A stretch of 64,000 nt of DNA from Ariolimax columbianus (taxonomy: Eukaryota > Mollusca > Gastropoda > Stylommatophora > Arionidae), in the NCBI GenBank assembly GCA_036924085.1, contig JAVGWX010000019.1:22793085-22857084 (forward strand), read 5' to 3'. The notes beneath the pieces were generated by a model. That model did not search any database, was not told the origin of the DNA, and saw nothing but the letters and a program-made list of their open reading frames with translations. The position numbers were made by a program, and so were the translations under genes. Shown in pieces: positions 31,315-42,217 of the stretch (position 1 is the stretch's first letter; each line of letters starts with the position of its first letter).

Positions 31315-32078
31315 CTTTTCTGGGGACGTTAATGACCTGTCTTGTCTGGGGACGTTGATGACCTGTCTCTTCTGATGACGTTGATGACCTGTCTTGTCTG
31401 GGGACGTTGATGACCTGTCTCTTCTGATGACGTTGATGACCTGTCTTGTCTGGGGACGTTGATGACCTGTCTCTTCTGATGACGTTGATGACCTGTCTTG
31501 TCTGGGGACGTTGATGACCTGTCTCTTCTGATGACGTTGATGACCTGTCTTGTCTGGGGACGTTGATGACCTGTCTTGTCTGGGGACGTTGATGACCTGT
31601 CTTTTTGGGTGACATTGATGACCTGTCTCTTCTGGTGACGTTGATGACCTGTCTCTTCTGGTGACGTTGATGACCTGTCTCTTCTGATGACGTTGATGAC
31701 ATGTCTTGTCTGGGGACGTTGATGACCTGTCTCTTCTGATGACGTTGATGACCTGTCTTGTCTGGGGACGTTGATGACCTGTCTCTTCTGGTGACATTGA
31801 TGACCTGTCTCTTCTAGTGACGTTGAAGACCTGTCTCTTCTGGTGACGTTGATGACCTGTTTCTTCTGGTGACTTTGATGACCTGTCTCTTCTGGTGACG
31901 TTGATGACCTGTCTCTTTTGGTGAAATTTATGACCTGTCAATTCTGGGGACGTTGATGACCTGTCTTGTCTGGGGACGTTGATGAACTGCCTCTTCATGC
32001 GACGTTGATGACCTGTCTCTTCTGGTGACGTTGATGACTTGTCTTTTTTGATGATATAGATGACATGTCTCGGACATC
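31315..32078. repeat. 26-bp minisatellite, about 29 units
   Basis: Units TTGATGACCTGTCTCTTCTG plus GTGACG at 26 bp. Two variants (CTTCTGATGACG and TTGTCTGGGGACG) alternate strictly between about 31320 and 31560 and again at 31700-31780, making 52-bp higher-order units. The long frame across it (78-bp cycle) is an artefact. Confidence 0.95.
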
Positions 32079-32289
32079 TTATTTCACAGGTTACCTTTTA
32101 TTTTCCTGTAGCTTGGACAGCAGCCATGTTTGACATTGACAACACAGAGTCGGTAACAATTGATTATATTGAAATTATGTTGCGGTATAAATTGTCAGGA
32201 TATAGACTTTGTCATGTCACTGTTTATTTCCGTGAATCTGTCAAAGTATAAATAGGCAGTGAAATCAAAAACAGTACAGTCTGAGATAA

Positions 32290-32745
32290 AGTGTTAGCAC
32301 GACTCAGTGGTCTCATGGTAAGGTGTCTGCCTCGGGTGGCGGAGCTAGTGTGTTCGAATCAAGGTGGAGACCCGGATTTTTTTCACGTGGATCTTCTGGT
32401 AAAAATTCGCCCAATCTCAGGGTAGTGAGATCGGACTGCCGTGTTTAGTGTCGAGCACATTAAAAACTCCCTGGCAGTTGGAAATCGGAAAGATTAGGAT
32501 TAACGGTCGTTACCCGGATAAAATTGAAGTTAAAAATGTACACAAATTATTAGTACCTTTCCTCGGGTGGTTTGTTAAGAGCAGCTATACGGCGCCTAAC
32601 TGACTGCGGGTCTACTTAGCTCTAGTGTTTGTATTTATTAAAATGGACTCGCACATCAATAAACACTACCCACCCAGAAATTGGTTGTTTACACACTCCA
32701 TAGAGTCGTCTTAACAGTTTAAAGACGTTAAGTTAGGTTAAGTGG
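32290..32745 (+). mobile_element. S4 SINE: tRNA-like head, unique body, L-B tail
   Basis: The head has an A-box-like CTCAGTGGTCTCATGGTAAG and a B box GTGTTCGAATC about 40 bp later. The body (ATTCGCCCAATCTCAGGGTA, GGTGGTTTGTTAAGAGCAGC, GCGGGTCTACTTAGC) recurs at 7.69-7.98 kb. The last ~60 bp (TTGGTTGTTTACACACTCCA, AGAGTCGTC, then the pentamer tail GTTAAGTTAGGTTAAG) match the L-B 3' end. The layout is that of a SINE mobilised by its partner LINE. The partnership is inferred from shared 3' sequence. Confidence 0.7.
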
Positions 32746-33300
32746 AGGGAGTGGGTTCAAGTGGAGTGGAGTGGAGTGGAGTGAATTGAAGTGGAGTGGA
32801 GTGGAGTCGAGTGGAGTGGAGTGAAGGGAAGTGGAGTGGAGTCGAGTGGATTGAAGTGAAGTGGAGTGGAGTGGAGTCGAGTGGAGTGGAGTGGATTGAA
32901 GTGAAGTAGAGTGGAGTGGAGTGGATTGAAGGGAAGTGGAGTGGAGTGAATTGAAGTGAAGTGGAGTGGAGTCGAGTGGAGTCGATTGTAGTGGAGTGGA
33001 TTGAAGTGAAGTGGGGTGGAGTCGAGTGGAGTGGAGTGGATTGAAGTCAAGTGAAGTGAAGTGGAGTTGAGTTAAACTGAGCTATTCTACGTCACGTTAC
33101 GTTAAGTTAAGTAGATTGGAGGGGAGTGGAGTGGATTGAAGTGAAGTTGAGTCGATCCGAGCCATGCCACGTTACCTTAAGTTAAGTCAAGTGGAGTGGA
33201 GTGGAGTAGAGTGGAGTGGAGTGAAGTGGAGTCGAGTGAAGTCGAGCCGAGCCATGCCACGTCACGTCATGTTACGTTAAGTAAGTTAAGTGGAGTGGAG
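32746..33300. repeat. Pentamer satellite (GAGTG)n
   Basis: GAGTG-based pentamers, with TTGAA, TCGAG and GAAGT variants spaced every few units and interruptions (TTACGTTAAGTTAAG) at 33095-33115 and 33170-33190. It starts directly at the pentamer tail of S4, so the same 5-bp period links tail and satellite. Confidence 0.92.
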
Positions 33301-33570
33301 TGTTTATATACAGGTTTTGATCTTTACTATGTCCATTAACGGCTGAAAAAGATGAAAGAAGATACATAGTGGAAACGTGTAAAGATATAGAAAACTGACA
33401 GCAACAAGGCAGATAGAGAAATGCCTTTAAGGCAAAAAGAACACTGACAAGGGAGTTCCGTTCAGTTCCACATGTCATCGATGACAAAGAGGATAACACA
33501 TTAACAGAAACCAAAAACATGCTAAATAGATGGAGAGAGTACTGAAGAAACATGTATGGAGATAGCACAA
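33301..33570. other. No gene recognised
   Basis: Moderately AT-rich. Short frames only, no repeat match found by eye. Confidence 0.4.
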
Positions 33571-33574
33571 AGCG

Positions 33575-34340
33575 CTCAGTTCTTCTTCTTCTTATTTCGT
33601 TCGCTTTAAAATATTATCTGTATCTGCAATGTTGTCTCTTGTATAAACTTCACTGTCTTTTGTAGTTCACATACATGTCCATAAAGTTTCTCTTCCAGTG
33701 TTGTGTCTATAGGCCAGTGAGATTTTCTCTGTATATCATATTCGGGGTAGTTTTGAAGTATGTGCTCTGCTGTCTGGTATGCCTGTCCGCATGTACACAT
33801 GGCTGAGTTGTCAATCTTTATTTTTGTATACATATGGCTGCGGAGTCTATTGTGTCCTGTTCTAAGGCGCAACACAACAGATTGCTCTTTTCTGTTCATG
33901 TTATGGTAATCGTCTGGTGTTACTGTTGGTGGCTTTCTGATTGATTTGATCATCCGTATCTTCTGTTGGTGGCTTTCTGATTGATTTGAACTTTCTTATC
34001 TTCTGTTGGTGGCTTTCTGATTGATTTGATCATCCTTATCTTCTGTTGGTATGTAACTGGCACATCTGGTTTCTTGTCTGCAGCACCCTCCTTTGCCAGT
34101 CGATCTGCTCTCTTGTTTCCTGGTACTCACAATGAGAACGTATCCACTGCACGACAATCTTGAGCTGGTTGCTCAATTCAGACAGTAGAGTCTGTAGATC
34201 TAGCAGTTTCTCAAATTTAAGTGCGCGGAGTGCTGATTGTGCATCTGTACGAAATACTACAGGATGTGAACTGACATTGGTGTTCAACAGTTTCTCAGTT
34301 GCCACTTTGATTGCCTGTATTTCTGCAGGTTTTAGGAAAG
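33575..34340 (-). pseudogene. Second RNase H LINE (L-A relative), C-terminal part
   Basis: Minus strand: AEIQAIKVATEKLL, VVFRTDAQSALRAL (with a catalytic-type Asp), IVVQWIRSHCEYQETREQID (RNase H end, damaged), then VLRLRTGHNRLRSHMYTKIK and CTCGQAYQTAEHILQNYPEY. The arrangement is that of L-A but diverged at most positions, so it is a separate family. A (TTC)n run at 33580-33593 marks its 3' end. A 40-bp tandem triplication at about 33925-34047 disrupts the frame between RNase H and the C-terminal motif. Confidence 0.8.
33925..34047. repeat. 40-bp triplication inside a LINE frame
   Basis: CTGTTGGTGGCTTTCTGATT plus GATTTGATCATCCGTATCTT occurs three times with minor changes. Within the coding remnant of the minus-strand LINE it repeats IKSIRKPPT. 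Confidence 0.9.
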
Positions 34341-34850
34341 ACAGACGGACCAGGGACCACATATTCAATTTAAGGAATATCTACGAAAAAATGTAGAGAG
34401 TTTAATGTACACCTGTACACATGTTTCATTGATTACACCAAGGCCTACGATACAATAAAACATCAAAATCTGGGGAGAATCATAAAGGAAATGGGGTTTC
34501 CTTTGCATATTGTTAATCTCATTGAAACATTATACCGAGATCAACAAGCCGTTGTCCGAGTATCTGGGCAAACATCAGATTGGTTTGCAGTACAAAAGGA
34601 AGTACAACAGGGATGTATCCTCTAACCTTGAGTGTACAACATATATGCGGAATGTATAATGAGAAATGTTTGAGATGACGTGAACATTAAAAAGTTTCGA
34701 CCCATTTACGATTGAGAGGTACGAAATTCCAAAGTTACGATACGCAGATGACACAGTGATACTATCAAGAAGTGCAGAAGGGCTAGAGCAGCTAATTTCA
34801 GCTATTCCTACATGCTGTTGCAAACTGCTACTGAACGCCCTTTATGGTGC
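34340..34850 (+). pseudogene. Non-LTR RT palm fragment
   Basis: Plus strand: KDRRTRDHIFNLRNIYEK, FIDYTKAYDTIKHQNL (block A, with the catalytic-type Asp), FPLHIVNLIETLYRDQQAVV, VSGQTSDWFAVQKEVQQGCI (block B) and, after a TAA and frameshifts, a decayed YADDTVILSRSAEGLEQL. Opposite in orientation to the neighbour at 33.6-34.34 kb, so the two LINE fragments meet head to head near 34340. Confidence 0.83.
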
Positions 34851-35361
34851 ACAGAATAGTGATCTTACTTATGGCGGGCATTAGACATCATCAACAACAG
34901 CAACAGCAACAAAGTCAGGATGTCGGCTCTTTCATTGCTAGAAACTATACAGGAGCAATGGTTACAAGAAATACTATCTCGACATGGATCAAGTCACACA
35001 CTTCACTCTAACCCTTTTCATGTAGCCGTAGAAACTTATTCACTTTTCTAATCGTGTTTGCTTACTCTCAACTCTATCAAATGATATCCTCATTAATAAC
35101 TGTACCTGTACCTCGCTTAGTGTCAGTGAAGGAAATGTGGCGAGTACGGGAGTTGGCCACTCCACCTCATAAAAAGCTGAGGCCAGGAACAGTGAAGTCT
35201 GTAACACTTCAACCTCGACAGCAGTGGGTGCTACATGATTACCTTTTCCCCTTCTCGCTGAAATCATTTACCTACCATCGTTGTTAACACCTGCATCAAT
35301 TAGGTCATTAAACAATATACACCTTTCTTCCTTTCCTTTTCTGTTATTCCTGTTGTCTGTC
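34851..35361. other. No gene recognised
   Basis: Short overlapping frames at 35040-35290 on both strands have no recognisable motif. No internal repeats seen. Confidence 0.4.
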
Positions 35362-35364
35362 TTT

Positions 35365-35401
<37 letters not shown>

Positions 35402-35495
35402 TCTCTCTCTCTCTATGTCCCCCTCTCTCTTTCGCTCTATCTCTCTTTCCCTGTCTCTTTTTTTACTCTCTCTCTCTCTCTCTCTCTCTCTCTAC
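35362..35495. repeat. (CT)n microsatellite, interrupted
   Basis: Two CT-rich tracts (about 35367-35415 and 35468-35494), with CT-rich interruptions between them. Confidence 0.95.
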
Positions 35496-37935
35496 ACCTT
35501 GGTCTTCTTGTTTCTGTGTACTCTCCACAATCAATGCTACCAACTAATGTGTGACAAACATAAACTGCTGTGATCATATAAGACACTCCAATGTCCGCCG
35601 CCCACTACCAGTTAAGGACCAACACAAAATACACAAGGGAGTAAAGCTCACGAACAAAAACATGCCTTGAACACCTGCCAACCGTAGCGACAATCCGCTG
35701 AACAAACTTGATTATGTCAAGGAAAGAATTTCAGAATATAAACACAGCCAACCCGCTGTTTACATTCATGGATACATCAAATAATACAAATATACTGCAG
35801 TCGGGGATGTTGTGGTAGAAGCTTCACTATAAGAGGGCTCAGCTTTTCTGAGATAGGGGTAGCCAGTTCCCTTCCTCGCTGTCTTGACTTACAATATAAC
35901 GGATATGTAAATTTATTTTCATATCAGTCATTACCGCCAGGGATGAGGTACTAGAATCTTCATTGTACTGATACACACACGACTCCATGAACTGGCCAGT
36001 ACGTCATGATACCGCCCAAAGGGCAACGGTCTGGGGGTGGAAAAGGGCAAGCCCTCTCCACAGAATCCAGAAAGGCAAACCTAAAACCAAACCAAAAACT
36101 TCAACTTTTGTGAGAACCAATTCCTGTCTCTCTCTCATTTTTCCTAACAGTAAATCGGGTACTCATTTACAGCTGGGTTGGCTGGAACAAGTTGCAACCG
36201 GAAAGAAGCAGCCCCCCCCCCCCCCCAAACAACGTTGCATCCTACGCTCTACATATACATATGCTGTGGTCTGATGTTTCCTTGAACATGTCTCTATGGG
36301 AATCACACTGTTTCTTCTGCTTATCTCATGGAATAATCATTCCTTCGTGGTTGTATGCTCAAAGATCTATTTAATTGTTTTCTTATAAGTAAATGATCAA
36401 TGTTTTGTAATTATTATTGTAATGCTTATCATCATCATCATCTTCTATCAGCTTGTGTCGGTAGAAGGCGTGGGGAGGAGATGCAGTTTAATGTGTGCCA
36501 TTTTCGTCGCTGATGTTATTTACATTCAGTGTGTCTTCTAACGTGGTAGTACACACAACCAAACAATTACAAAAAATAAAAAAATTAAGAGTTATCCCAT
36601 CATAAAAAATTTGCGTGAGAGGTTCTGGCTTGGGCGTCTCCCCTCTTTATCCAGGTAGAACCTAGAACGAGTGAGCTATGGCCCTACACCAGAACCACAT
36701 GGACGTGTACATTGGCATCTGTACACTGAAGGCGATAGGTGTTAATTATCCACCCGACCAAATTTCTCACGCTTGTTGTCGTCCTCGTGCACGACATATG
36801 GGGAGGAACAGCTCGCGACCCCGGGCGCTCGTCGGCGACGATTGTGACAGCAAAGCCGTGCTTATCACAAGAACTGAACCTTGAACCGTGACCGGCGTCA
36901 AAGTCATGGAGCGAACTAGACAAGTAACTGGCAGAAGACAACACTGGCTGCTCCTGTAGCTGTTTATAGTAATGTTACAGTTAACATATATGCTGATGCC
37001 TGTTTGAACTAGCTCTGTTGTGGTAACAACGTCTTGCATATTGTTTTTAAAATGTATCTAATAATATACATAAAATGCAACTAAATGTTATAAATTACCT
37101 AAGAGTAGAGATTGTCTAGAATGCTGCAATAAACACACTCAAACTATTAGAATGGTTTGCTTATTTGCGTGTAATTATTAAATTATGTATATTATTGTGA
37201 TGCATTTATTACATCCCTTTATTTTTAATACATAACCATTGTGACGAAGTAAACATTGTCCATGTAACTACAGTTCACTACTAGGCCGTGAAACTATTAT
37301 CTAGCTAACCGAAGATTCTGTGCTGAGAGCTGGGTATGGCTAAGCGTGCTTATATTGCGTGTGTGCTACTTCATAAATGGTTCAGCGTTGGATATAATGA
37401 GTATATGTAAGCAAAGGTATATAAACTTTCTTGTTATAAATTTCTCGAAGATTGTTAATGTCACTGTGCATATCCAAAATTTAAACTGTACTTTTTCAAA
37501 AACAGCACACCCATTAATATCATTATAATAATACCAGTGATATAGAATCGTGCATATTCACAGCTGACTGAATAAATGTAAATGTAATATTCATAATATG
37601 TCATTTGAAATACGTAAAAATCAAACTGAATCTTATTCCAGTGTGTGAATTTTCATTGTTAATTTTTTAGATAACAACATGCATAAGTTGGCATGTTCAA
37701 GAATGTAAACAAACAGCTGCTAAAGTACACACTCATGCTGTTCTGTGTATTGATGAAATTGCATGTTGCACACATTTGGTATATCCGAATAATGGCACTA
37801 TTAACAGACAATAAAAGGCAAAGGCCTGGTAGTAATACATGCCTTATTATATCAGACATATATTTGCACATATGGTCGGTACTACGTCTTGTGCTGAATA
37901 CATTTCAAGGCAGAAAATAAATTGGTTTGTCATCT
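35496..37935. other. Largely single-copy-looking DNA, no gene recognised
   Basis: Contains a C run at 36210-36226 and (ATC)n at 36428-36442. AGAATCCAGAAAGGCAAA at 36064 recurs at 9705, so it is part of some dispersed repeat. The stretch 36650-36960 is less AT-rich with short frames on both strands but no recognisable domain. From 37000 the sequence is strongly AT-rich. Confidence 0.45.
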
Positions 37936-37937
37936 CA

Positions 37938-38160
37938 TGAGAAAGCACCCTCATCATCTTATACTTGTGGTTTACAGTGCTGGTAGATCTGGCTTCAGGG
38001 TAAGGGGATGGCCGCGAGATAAGTGGATAGATAACATTACAGTGATTTTGCAATGACAAGGGCACACATTGACCGACGCAACGCACTTAGCGCAGGATAA
38101 ACGACTTAAGCGCTTCACAACGCTAAACAGCAAAAGTGGAAAGAAAACTAACTAACTAAT
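37938..38160 (+). pseudogene. L-E LINE C-terminal end
   Basis: Plus strand: VYSAGRSGFRVRGWPRDKWI, DNITVILQ, TLTDATHLAQDKRLKRFTTL and NSKSGKKTN, then a (CTAA)n tail (AACTAACTAACTAA) at 38143-38158. Same C-terminus as the minus-strand fragments at 42.4 and 43.8 kb. One in-frame TAG follows VILQ. Confidence 0.75.
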
Positions 38161-38399
38161 TTGCACATACACATATTTGTGTGTGTGTGTGTGTAAGTTC
38201 TACATTATAGATGAATTCTAATAAACATTATAATACATTTTACATACTGTTCCTGATGGTTTTTAAAAAATTCAGCTTTAGAATTGCTTGCAGATCCACT
38301 TTGTTTGGTTTTGTTGTTGATGCAACAATTTAGCTACTTCAAACTCAGTAGGAGGTTGGTTTATTTTTAAATGTTGGAATGTCCAAACCTAAGGCTTTG

Positions 38400-40900
38400 A
38401 GAGTCTTCAATGCTATTGAGGTTAACATGTTCACAGCAAGATAATATGCAGGAACTTAAAGACTGGTGTTGATGTGTTAACTTGTGGATAGTAAGATACT
38501 ATGTAGTAGATTAAAACTTGGTGTCAGTCTGCTAACATGTGGATAGTAAGATAATATGTAGACTCTTAAAATGTAGTGCTGGGCTGTTGACGTGTGGTTA
38601 AAGTGATCATATGTAGAACATTAACGCTCAATTTTGGTCGACTAACATGTTTAAAGTCTTCTTTCTTCTTTGCTTTCAGGATCCTTTGGTCATGTTATAT
38701 CTACAGACCAGTTATCATGATGATGTGTGTAGTCTTCACCAGATCAGAGTTGCTGCACTGCAACTATTGCCTCAGCTCCGCACTCTCTGATTACATCTGA
38801 CATCTCACTTCACTACAAACAAAGTATTCCTGTAGAATATTTTCAGAATTATGTTCCCCTTTTCCACATGGGCACTCACCAGTGTATGAGATTATGAGTC
38901 AGTATAGATTTTCTAGTATTCTTCAGTGTCCAGTTTTCAAGAAAAATAAGGTAATTTGTTGGTTTCTTTTGAGTTAGTGAACTCTCTCCATTGGTGTATT
39001 TAATGATATCTGCTGATGTTTTGATGTCTCTATGTCAGTAGTAAGATAGTACGTAGCACAGTTAAGCTCGGTATCAGTCTGTTTACATGTGAATAGTAAG
39101 TTAAATGTGAGATTTACTTTGCAGGGCTGGTCTGCTAACATGTAGAAAGTAACATAAAATGTAGGACATTAATGTCCAACATCGGTTTCTTAACATGAGG
39201 GTAGTAAAATATTTTATGTAAGACATTAAAGATTGGTGTCCATCTGTTAACATGTAGATCATAAGATACTATGTACCACACTAAATCTGGGCATCGATCT
39301 ATTAAAACATGGATAGTATGAGATTATATTGGACATTCAAGTTGACATACAGCTGTTAATATGTGGATAGCAAGATATTATTTAGCACAGCTAAATAGTA
39401 CAATATAATCTAGGAAAATCAAGCTCTCTGTCAGTTTGTTAAGCTGTGGATAGTAAGATATTATGTAGGACAGTAAAGCTTGGTGCCGGACTGTTGACAT
39501 GGAAACAGCAAATAGCGTGTATGACATTAAATGTACTGTTTTCCTGTCAACATGCGGATAGTTAGACACTATTTTTTACACTAGAGCTTGTTGACAGTCT
39601 GTTAACATGTCGATTGAAAGATAATACGCATGACTAACACTCAGTGTTCTTCTGCTGGCAAGTGGATTCTAAGATAAAATGTAGGACATCAAAGCTCGGT
39701 AAAGGTCTGCTGTGGGATCTTAGTGTGGGACATTAATTAACAGGGTGTCTGTTAACATGTAAGATACTATCTGAGACAGTAAAGCTCGTTGTCAGTGTAC
39801 ATCTTTTGTCATGAAAATATTAAGATAATATATAGACCATTAAAGCTCAGTGTCTTTCTCTTTACATGTAGAAAATAAGATACTAATTTTATCAGTAAGG
39901 ATCAGTGTAGGTCTGTTAATATGTTGATTGAAAAAAACTATTTATTACATGAAAGCTCATTGTTGGTCTGTTTAACATGGGGACAGTAGGAAACTGTTTA
40001 GGATATTCATTGTCGGTGTCTGTCTGTTAATATGTTGAAGGCAAGATATTATATAAAACATAAAATACATGATATGCAGGACAGTAGAGCTCACATTTAG
40101 TCTGCTAACATGTGAATAGGAAGATACTAAATAAGACCTTAAAGCTGGGGGTTGACTTACATCTTTTGTCCCGCTGATACTGATACTATATAGGACCTTA
40201 AAGCTCAAGGTTGGCTTACATCTTTTGTCATGCTGATACTGATACTATATAGGACCTTAAAGGGGGGACGGCGTGGCCTAGTGGTTAAGTGGCATGGCTC
40301 ACAACCAGAAGGTGCTGGGTTCGATCCCCATCTCAGCACCGGCCGTTACCCCGGGGAAGCAAACCCTTAGAAAATGCAGGAGGAAGCAGACCCTTACATA
40401 AAATGCATGCTGAAGTCGGATGCACTGGGCCGATAGGCGCAAAATAAAATCCACAGTGCAACGCACACCGCCTTGGGGATAAGAGAAATAAGGCGAACGC
40501 AAAAAAAAAAAAAAAAAAAAAAAAAGGACCTTAAAGCTGGGGGTTGACTTAAATCTTTTGTCCCGCTGATACTGATACTATATAGGACCTTAAAGCTTGG
40601 TGTTGGCTTACATCTTTTGTCATGCTAATACTAAGGTACTGTATAGGACCTTAAAGCTCGGTGTTGGCTTACATCTTTTGTCACGCTGATACTAAGATAC
40701 TATATAGAACCTTAAAGTTTGGTGTTGGCTTACATCTTTTGTCATGATGATACTAAGATACTATATAGAACCTTAAAGTTTGGTGTTGGCTTACATCTTT
40801 TGTCATGATGATACTAAGATACTATATAGGACCTTAAAGCTCGGAGTGAATCAGTTAACATGGTGACTGTAAGATACTATGGGGACACTAATGTTCATGA
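38400..40900. repeat. Degenerate 55-60-bp tandem repeat
   Basis: Recurring cycle of GTTAACATGTGGATAGTAAG, ATACTATGTAGGACATTAAA and GCTCGGTGTCAGTCT with many substitutions. From 40140 it becomes a cleaner ~65-bp version (GACCTTAAAGCTCGGTGTTG, GCTTACATCTTTTGTCATG). Short frames here are noise. Confidence 0.85.
40263..40525 (+). mobile_element. S1 tRNA-derived SINE with 25-nt poly(A) and 11-bp duplication
   Basis: tRNA-like head with A box TGGCCTAGTGGTTAAG and B box GGTTCGATCCC, then a body and A25. Flanked by GGACCTTAAAG at 40252-40262 and 40526-40536. Absent from the matching position in arm 2, so inserted after the duplication. The duplicated bases are also part of the local tandem unit, but removing SINE plus one copy restores a normal unit. 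Confidence 0.9.
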
Positions 40901-40904
40901 TTGG

Positions 40905-41190
40905 CCTTAACTTAACTTCATTGTACTGGTTTAGAAGGCTCTTCAGAGTCTGTATACAACCAGTTTATTTCTATTTGTGAATGCATTAACTGACTCTACT
41001 TCTACTACATCCTGCGGCAATGCATTCCCAGAATTCACCTCTCTCTTACTTAAAAACATATTTCCTAATATCTAATATGGACCTATCTTTAAACAATTTG
41101 TAGCTGTGTCCTCTTGTTCTTGTAGTCGGCCATGCTTTGAAGAACTTGGTATAGTCTAATTTATCCTTTTCATTATTTAATTATAAAAGA
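40905..41190 (-). mobile_element. L-B LINE 3' fragment (arm 1)
   Basis: CTTAACTTAACTTCATTGTA tail region, terminal hairpin remnants CTCTTCAGAGTC, then C-terminal coding remnants. The same fragment, reversed, is at 60155-60440. Confidence 0.8.
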
Positions 41191-41400
41191 TCCCGTCACG
41201 CTATGCGGCGCATAGGAAATATTGTATTAGCCCCATATTATTTTGTAACCAACAGCATATAGTGGATAATGTGGTCAGCATCACGCCAGCCGCCTTTACG
41301 TCCAAGATTTTTCTGGTACCCAATTTCTTTGGCTGGGTCGACCATAGGTGCCGGTTTGTGATTAGAGAAAAAAAAGAAATGAATTTATACACTTGTATTA
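41191..41400. repeat. Unidentified 200-bp block, present in both arms
   Basis: GATCCCGTCACGCTATGCGG, CAGCATCACGCCAGCCGCCT, TTTCTGGTACCCAATTTCTT and CCGGTTTGTGATTAGA. The partner at 59945-60140 is reversed. It lies next to the L-B fragment. Not recognised. Confidence 0.6.
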
Positions 41401-41454
41401 AGTCACCAGTCTGTTAATATGTGGTCGATAAGATACTGCGTAGGACAGTTTGTT

Positions 41455-41702
41455 TGTTTTGTTTTTTGACGTTCACTTTATTTCTCTATACCCCAAGGTG
41501 GTGTGCACTTTGGTTTTTATTTTGTGCCTGTTGGCCCAGTGCATCCGACTTTGGCATGCATTTTATCTTACGGTCTGCTTCCTCCTGCATTTTCTAAGTG
41601 TTTGCTTCACCAGGGTAACGGCCAGTGCTGTGATGGGGATCGAACCCAACACCTTCGGGTTGTGAGCCGTGTCACTTAACCATTAGCTCTCGCCGTCCCC
41701 AC
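41455..41702 (-). mobile_element. S1 SINE (arm 1, ancestral to the duplication)
   Basis: Reverse of the S1 unit: B box in reverse (GGGATCGAACCCAACA), A box reverse (TTAACCATTAGCTCTCGCC). Its mirror copy is at 59625-59872, so insertion predates the inverted duplication. Confidence 0.85.
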
Positions 41703-41824
41703 TTAGGATTGTAAAATTCTCCATCAGTCTAGATTTGTTGAAATGTGGATACAAAGAAACCGCAGAACTGCAAAGATTGGTGTCAGTCTATGAATATGTG
41801 CATAGAAAGTTTGTAGGTGTGACC

Positions 41825-42147
41825 ATTATATCATCGTGCTGGTCTGTTAACATGGGGACAGATGACATTATATCTTTGTGCTGGTCTGTTAACATGAGGA
41901 GAGATGACATTATATCTCGGTGCTGGTCTGTTAACATGGGAACGAATGACATATCTCGGTGCTGGTCTGTTAACATGGGAACAGATGACATTATATCTCG
42001 GTTCTGGTCTGTTAACATGGGGACAGATGACATTATATCTTGGTGCTGGTCTGTTAACATGGGAACAGATGACATCATATCTCGGTGCTGGTCTGTTAAC
42101 ATGGGGACAGATGACATTATATCCCGGTGCTGGTCTGTTAAAATAGG
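41825..42147. repeat. 42-bp tandem array, about 8 units (arm 1)
   Basis: Units GGTGCTGGTCTGTTAACATG plus GGGACAGATGACATTATATCTC. Partner of the 66-unit array at 56705-59510 in reverse orientation. Because 42 is a multiple of three, spurious frames run through on both strands. Confidence 0.95.
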
Positions 42148-42217
42148 GGACAGTTAGACACTTTGTAGGATGTTAAAGCTCGGTATCAGTCTCTTTACAT
42201 ATGGAAAGAAGAGTACT

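Larger units (their letters stand above)
38199..42147 (+). repeat. Inverted duplication, arm 1
   Basis: Mirrors 56705-61982. Matching anchors, in order: TAATAAACATTATAATACAT (38220 versus 61960 reversed), AAATGTTGGAATGTCCAAAC (38368/61800), GGATCCTTTGGTCATGTTAT (38680/61050), CATGATATGCAGGACAGTAG (40070/60790), the L-B fragment, the 200-bp block, an S1 SINE and the 42-bp array. Arm 1 has about 1 kb extra tandem DNA at 39.06-40.07 and an extra S1 SINE at 40.26. Confidence 0.88.

Noticed and set aside
31306..31998. 230-codon frame of repeated RQVINV-like residues
   Set aside because: Product of the 26-bp minisatellite (78-bp cycle). Overlapping frames are equally open.
32746..33300. Relation to the GGAAT pericentromeric satellites of vertebrates
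   Set aside because: The pentamer is GAGTG, not GGAAT, and a local origin from a LINE/SINE tail explains it better.
36684..37039. Overlapping 70-90-codon frames at 36.7-37.04 kb as a host gene
   Set aside because: No recognisable motif, frames on both strands, no splice or start context that favours one of them.
40263..40340. tRNA gene
   Set aside because: A and B boxes are present, but the sequence does not fold into a complete cloverleaf by inspection and continues into a SINE body with poly(A). The same reasoning applies to 13.07, 23.8, 32.3, 41.6 and 59.65 kb.
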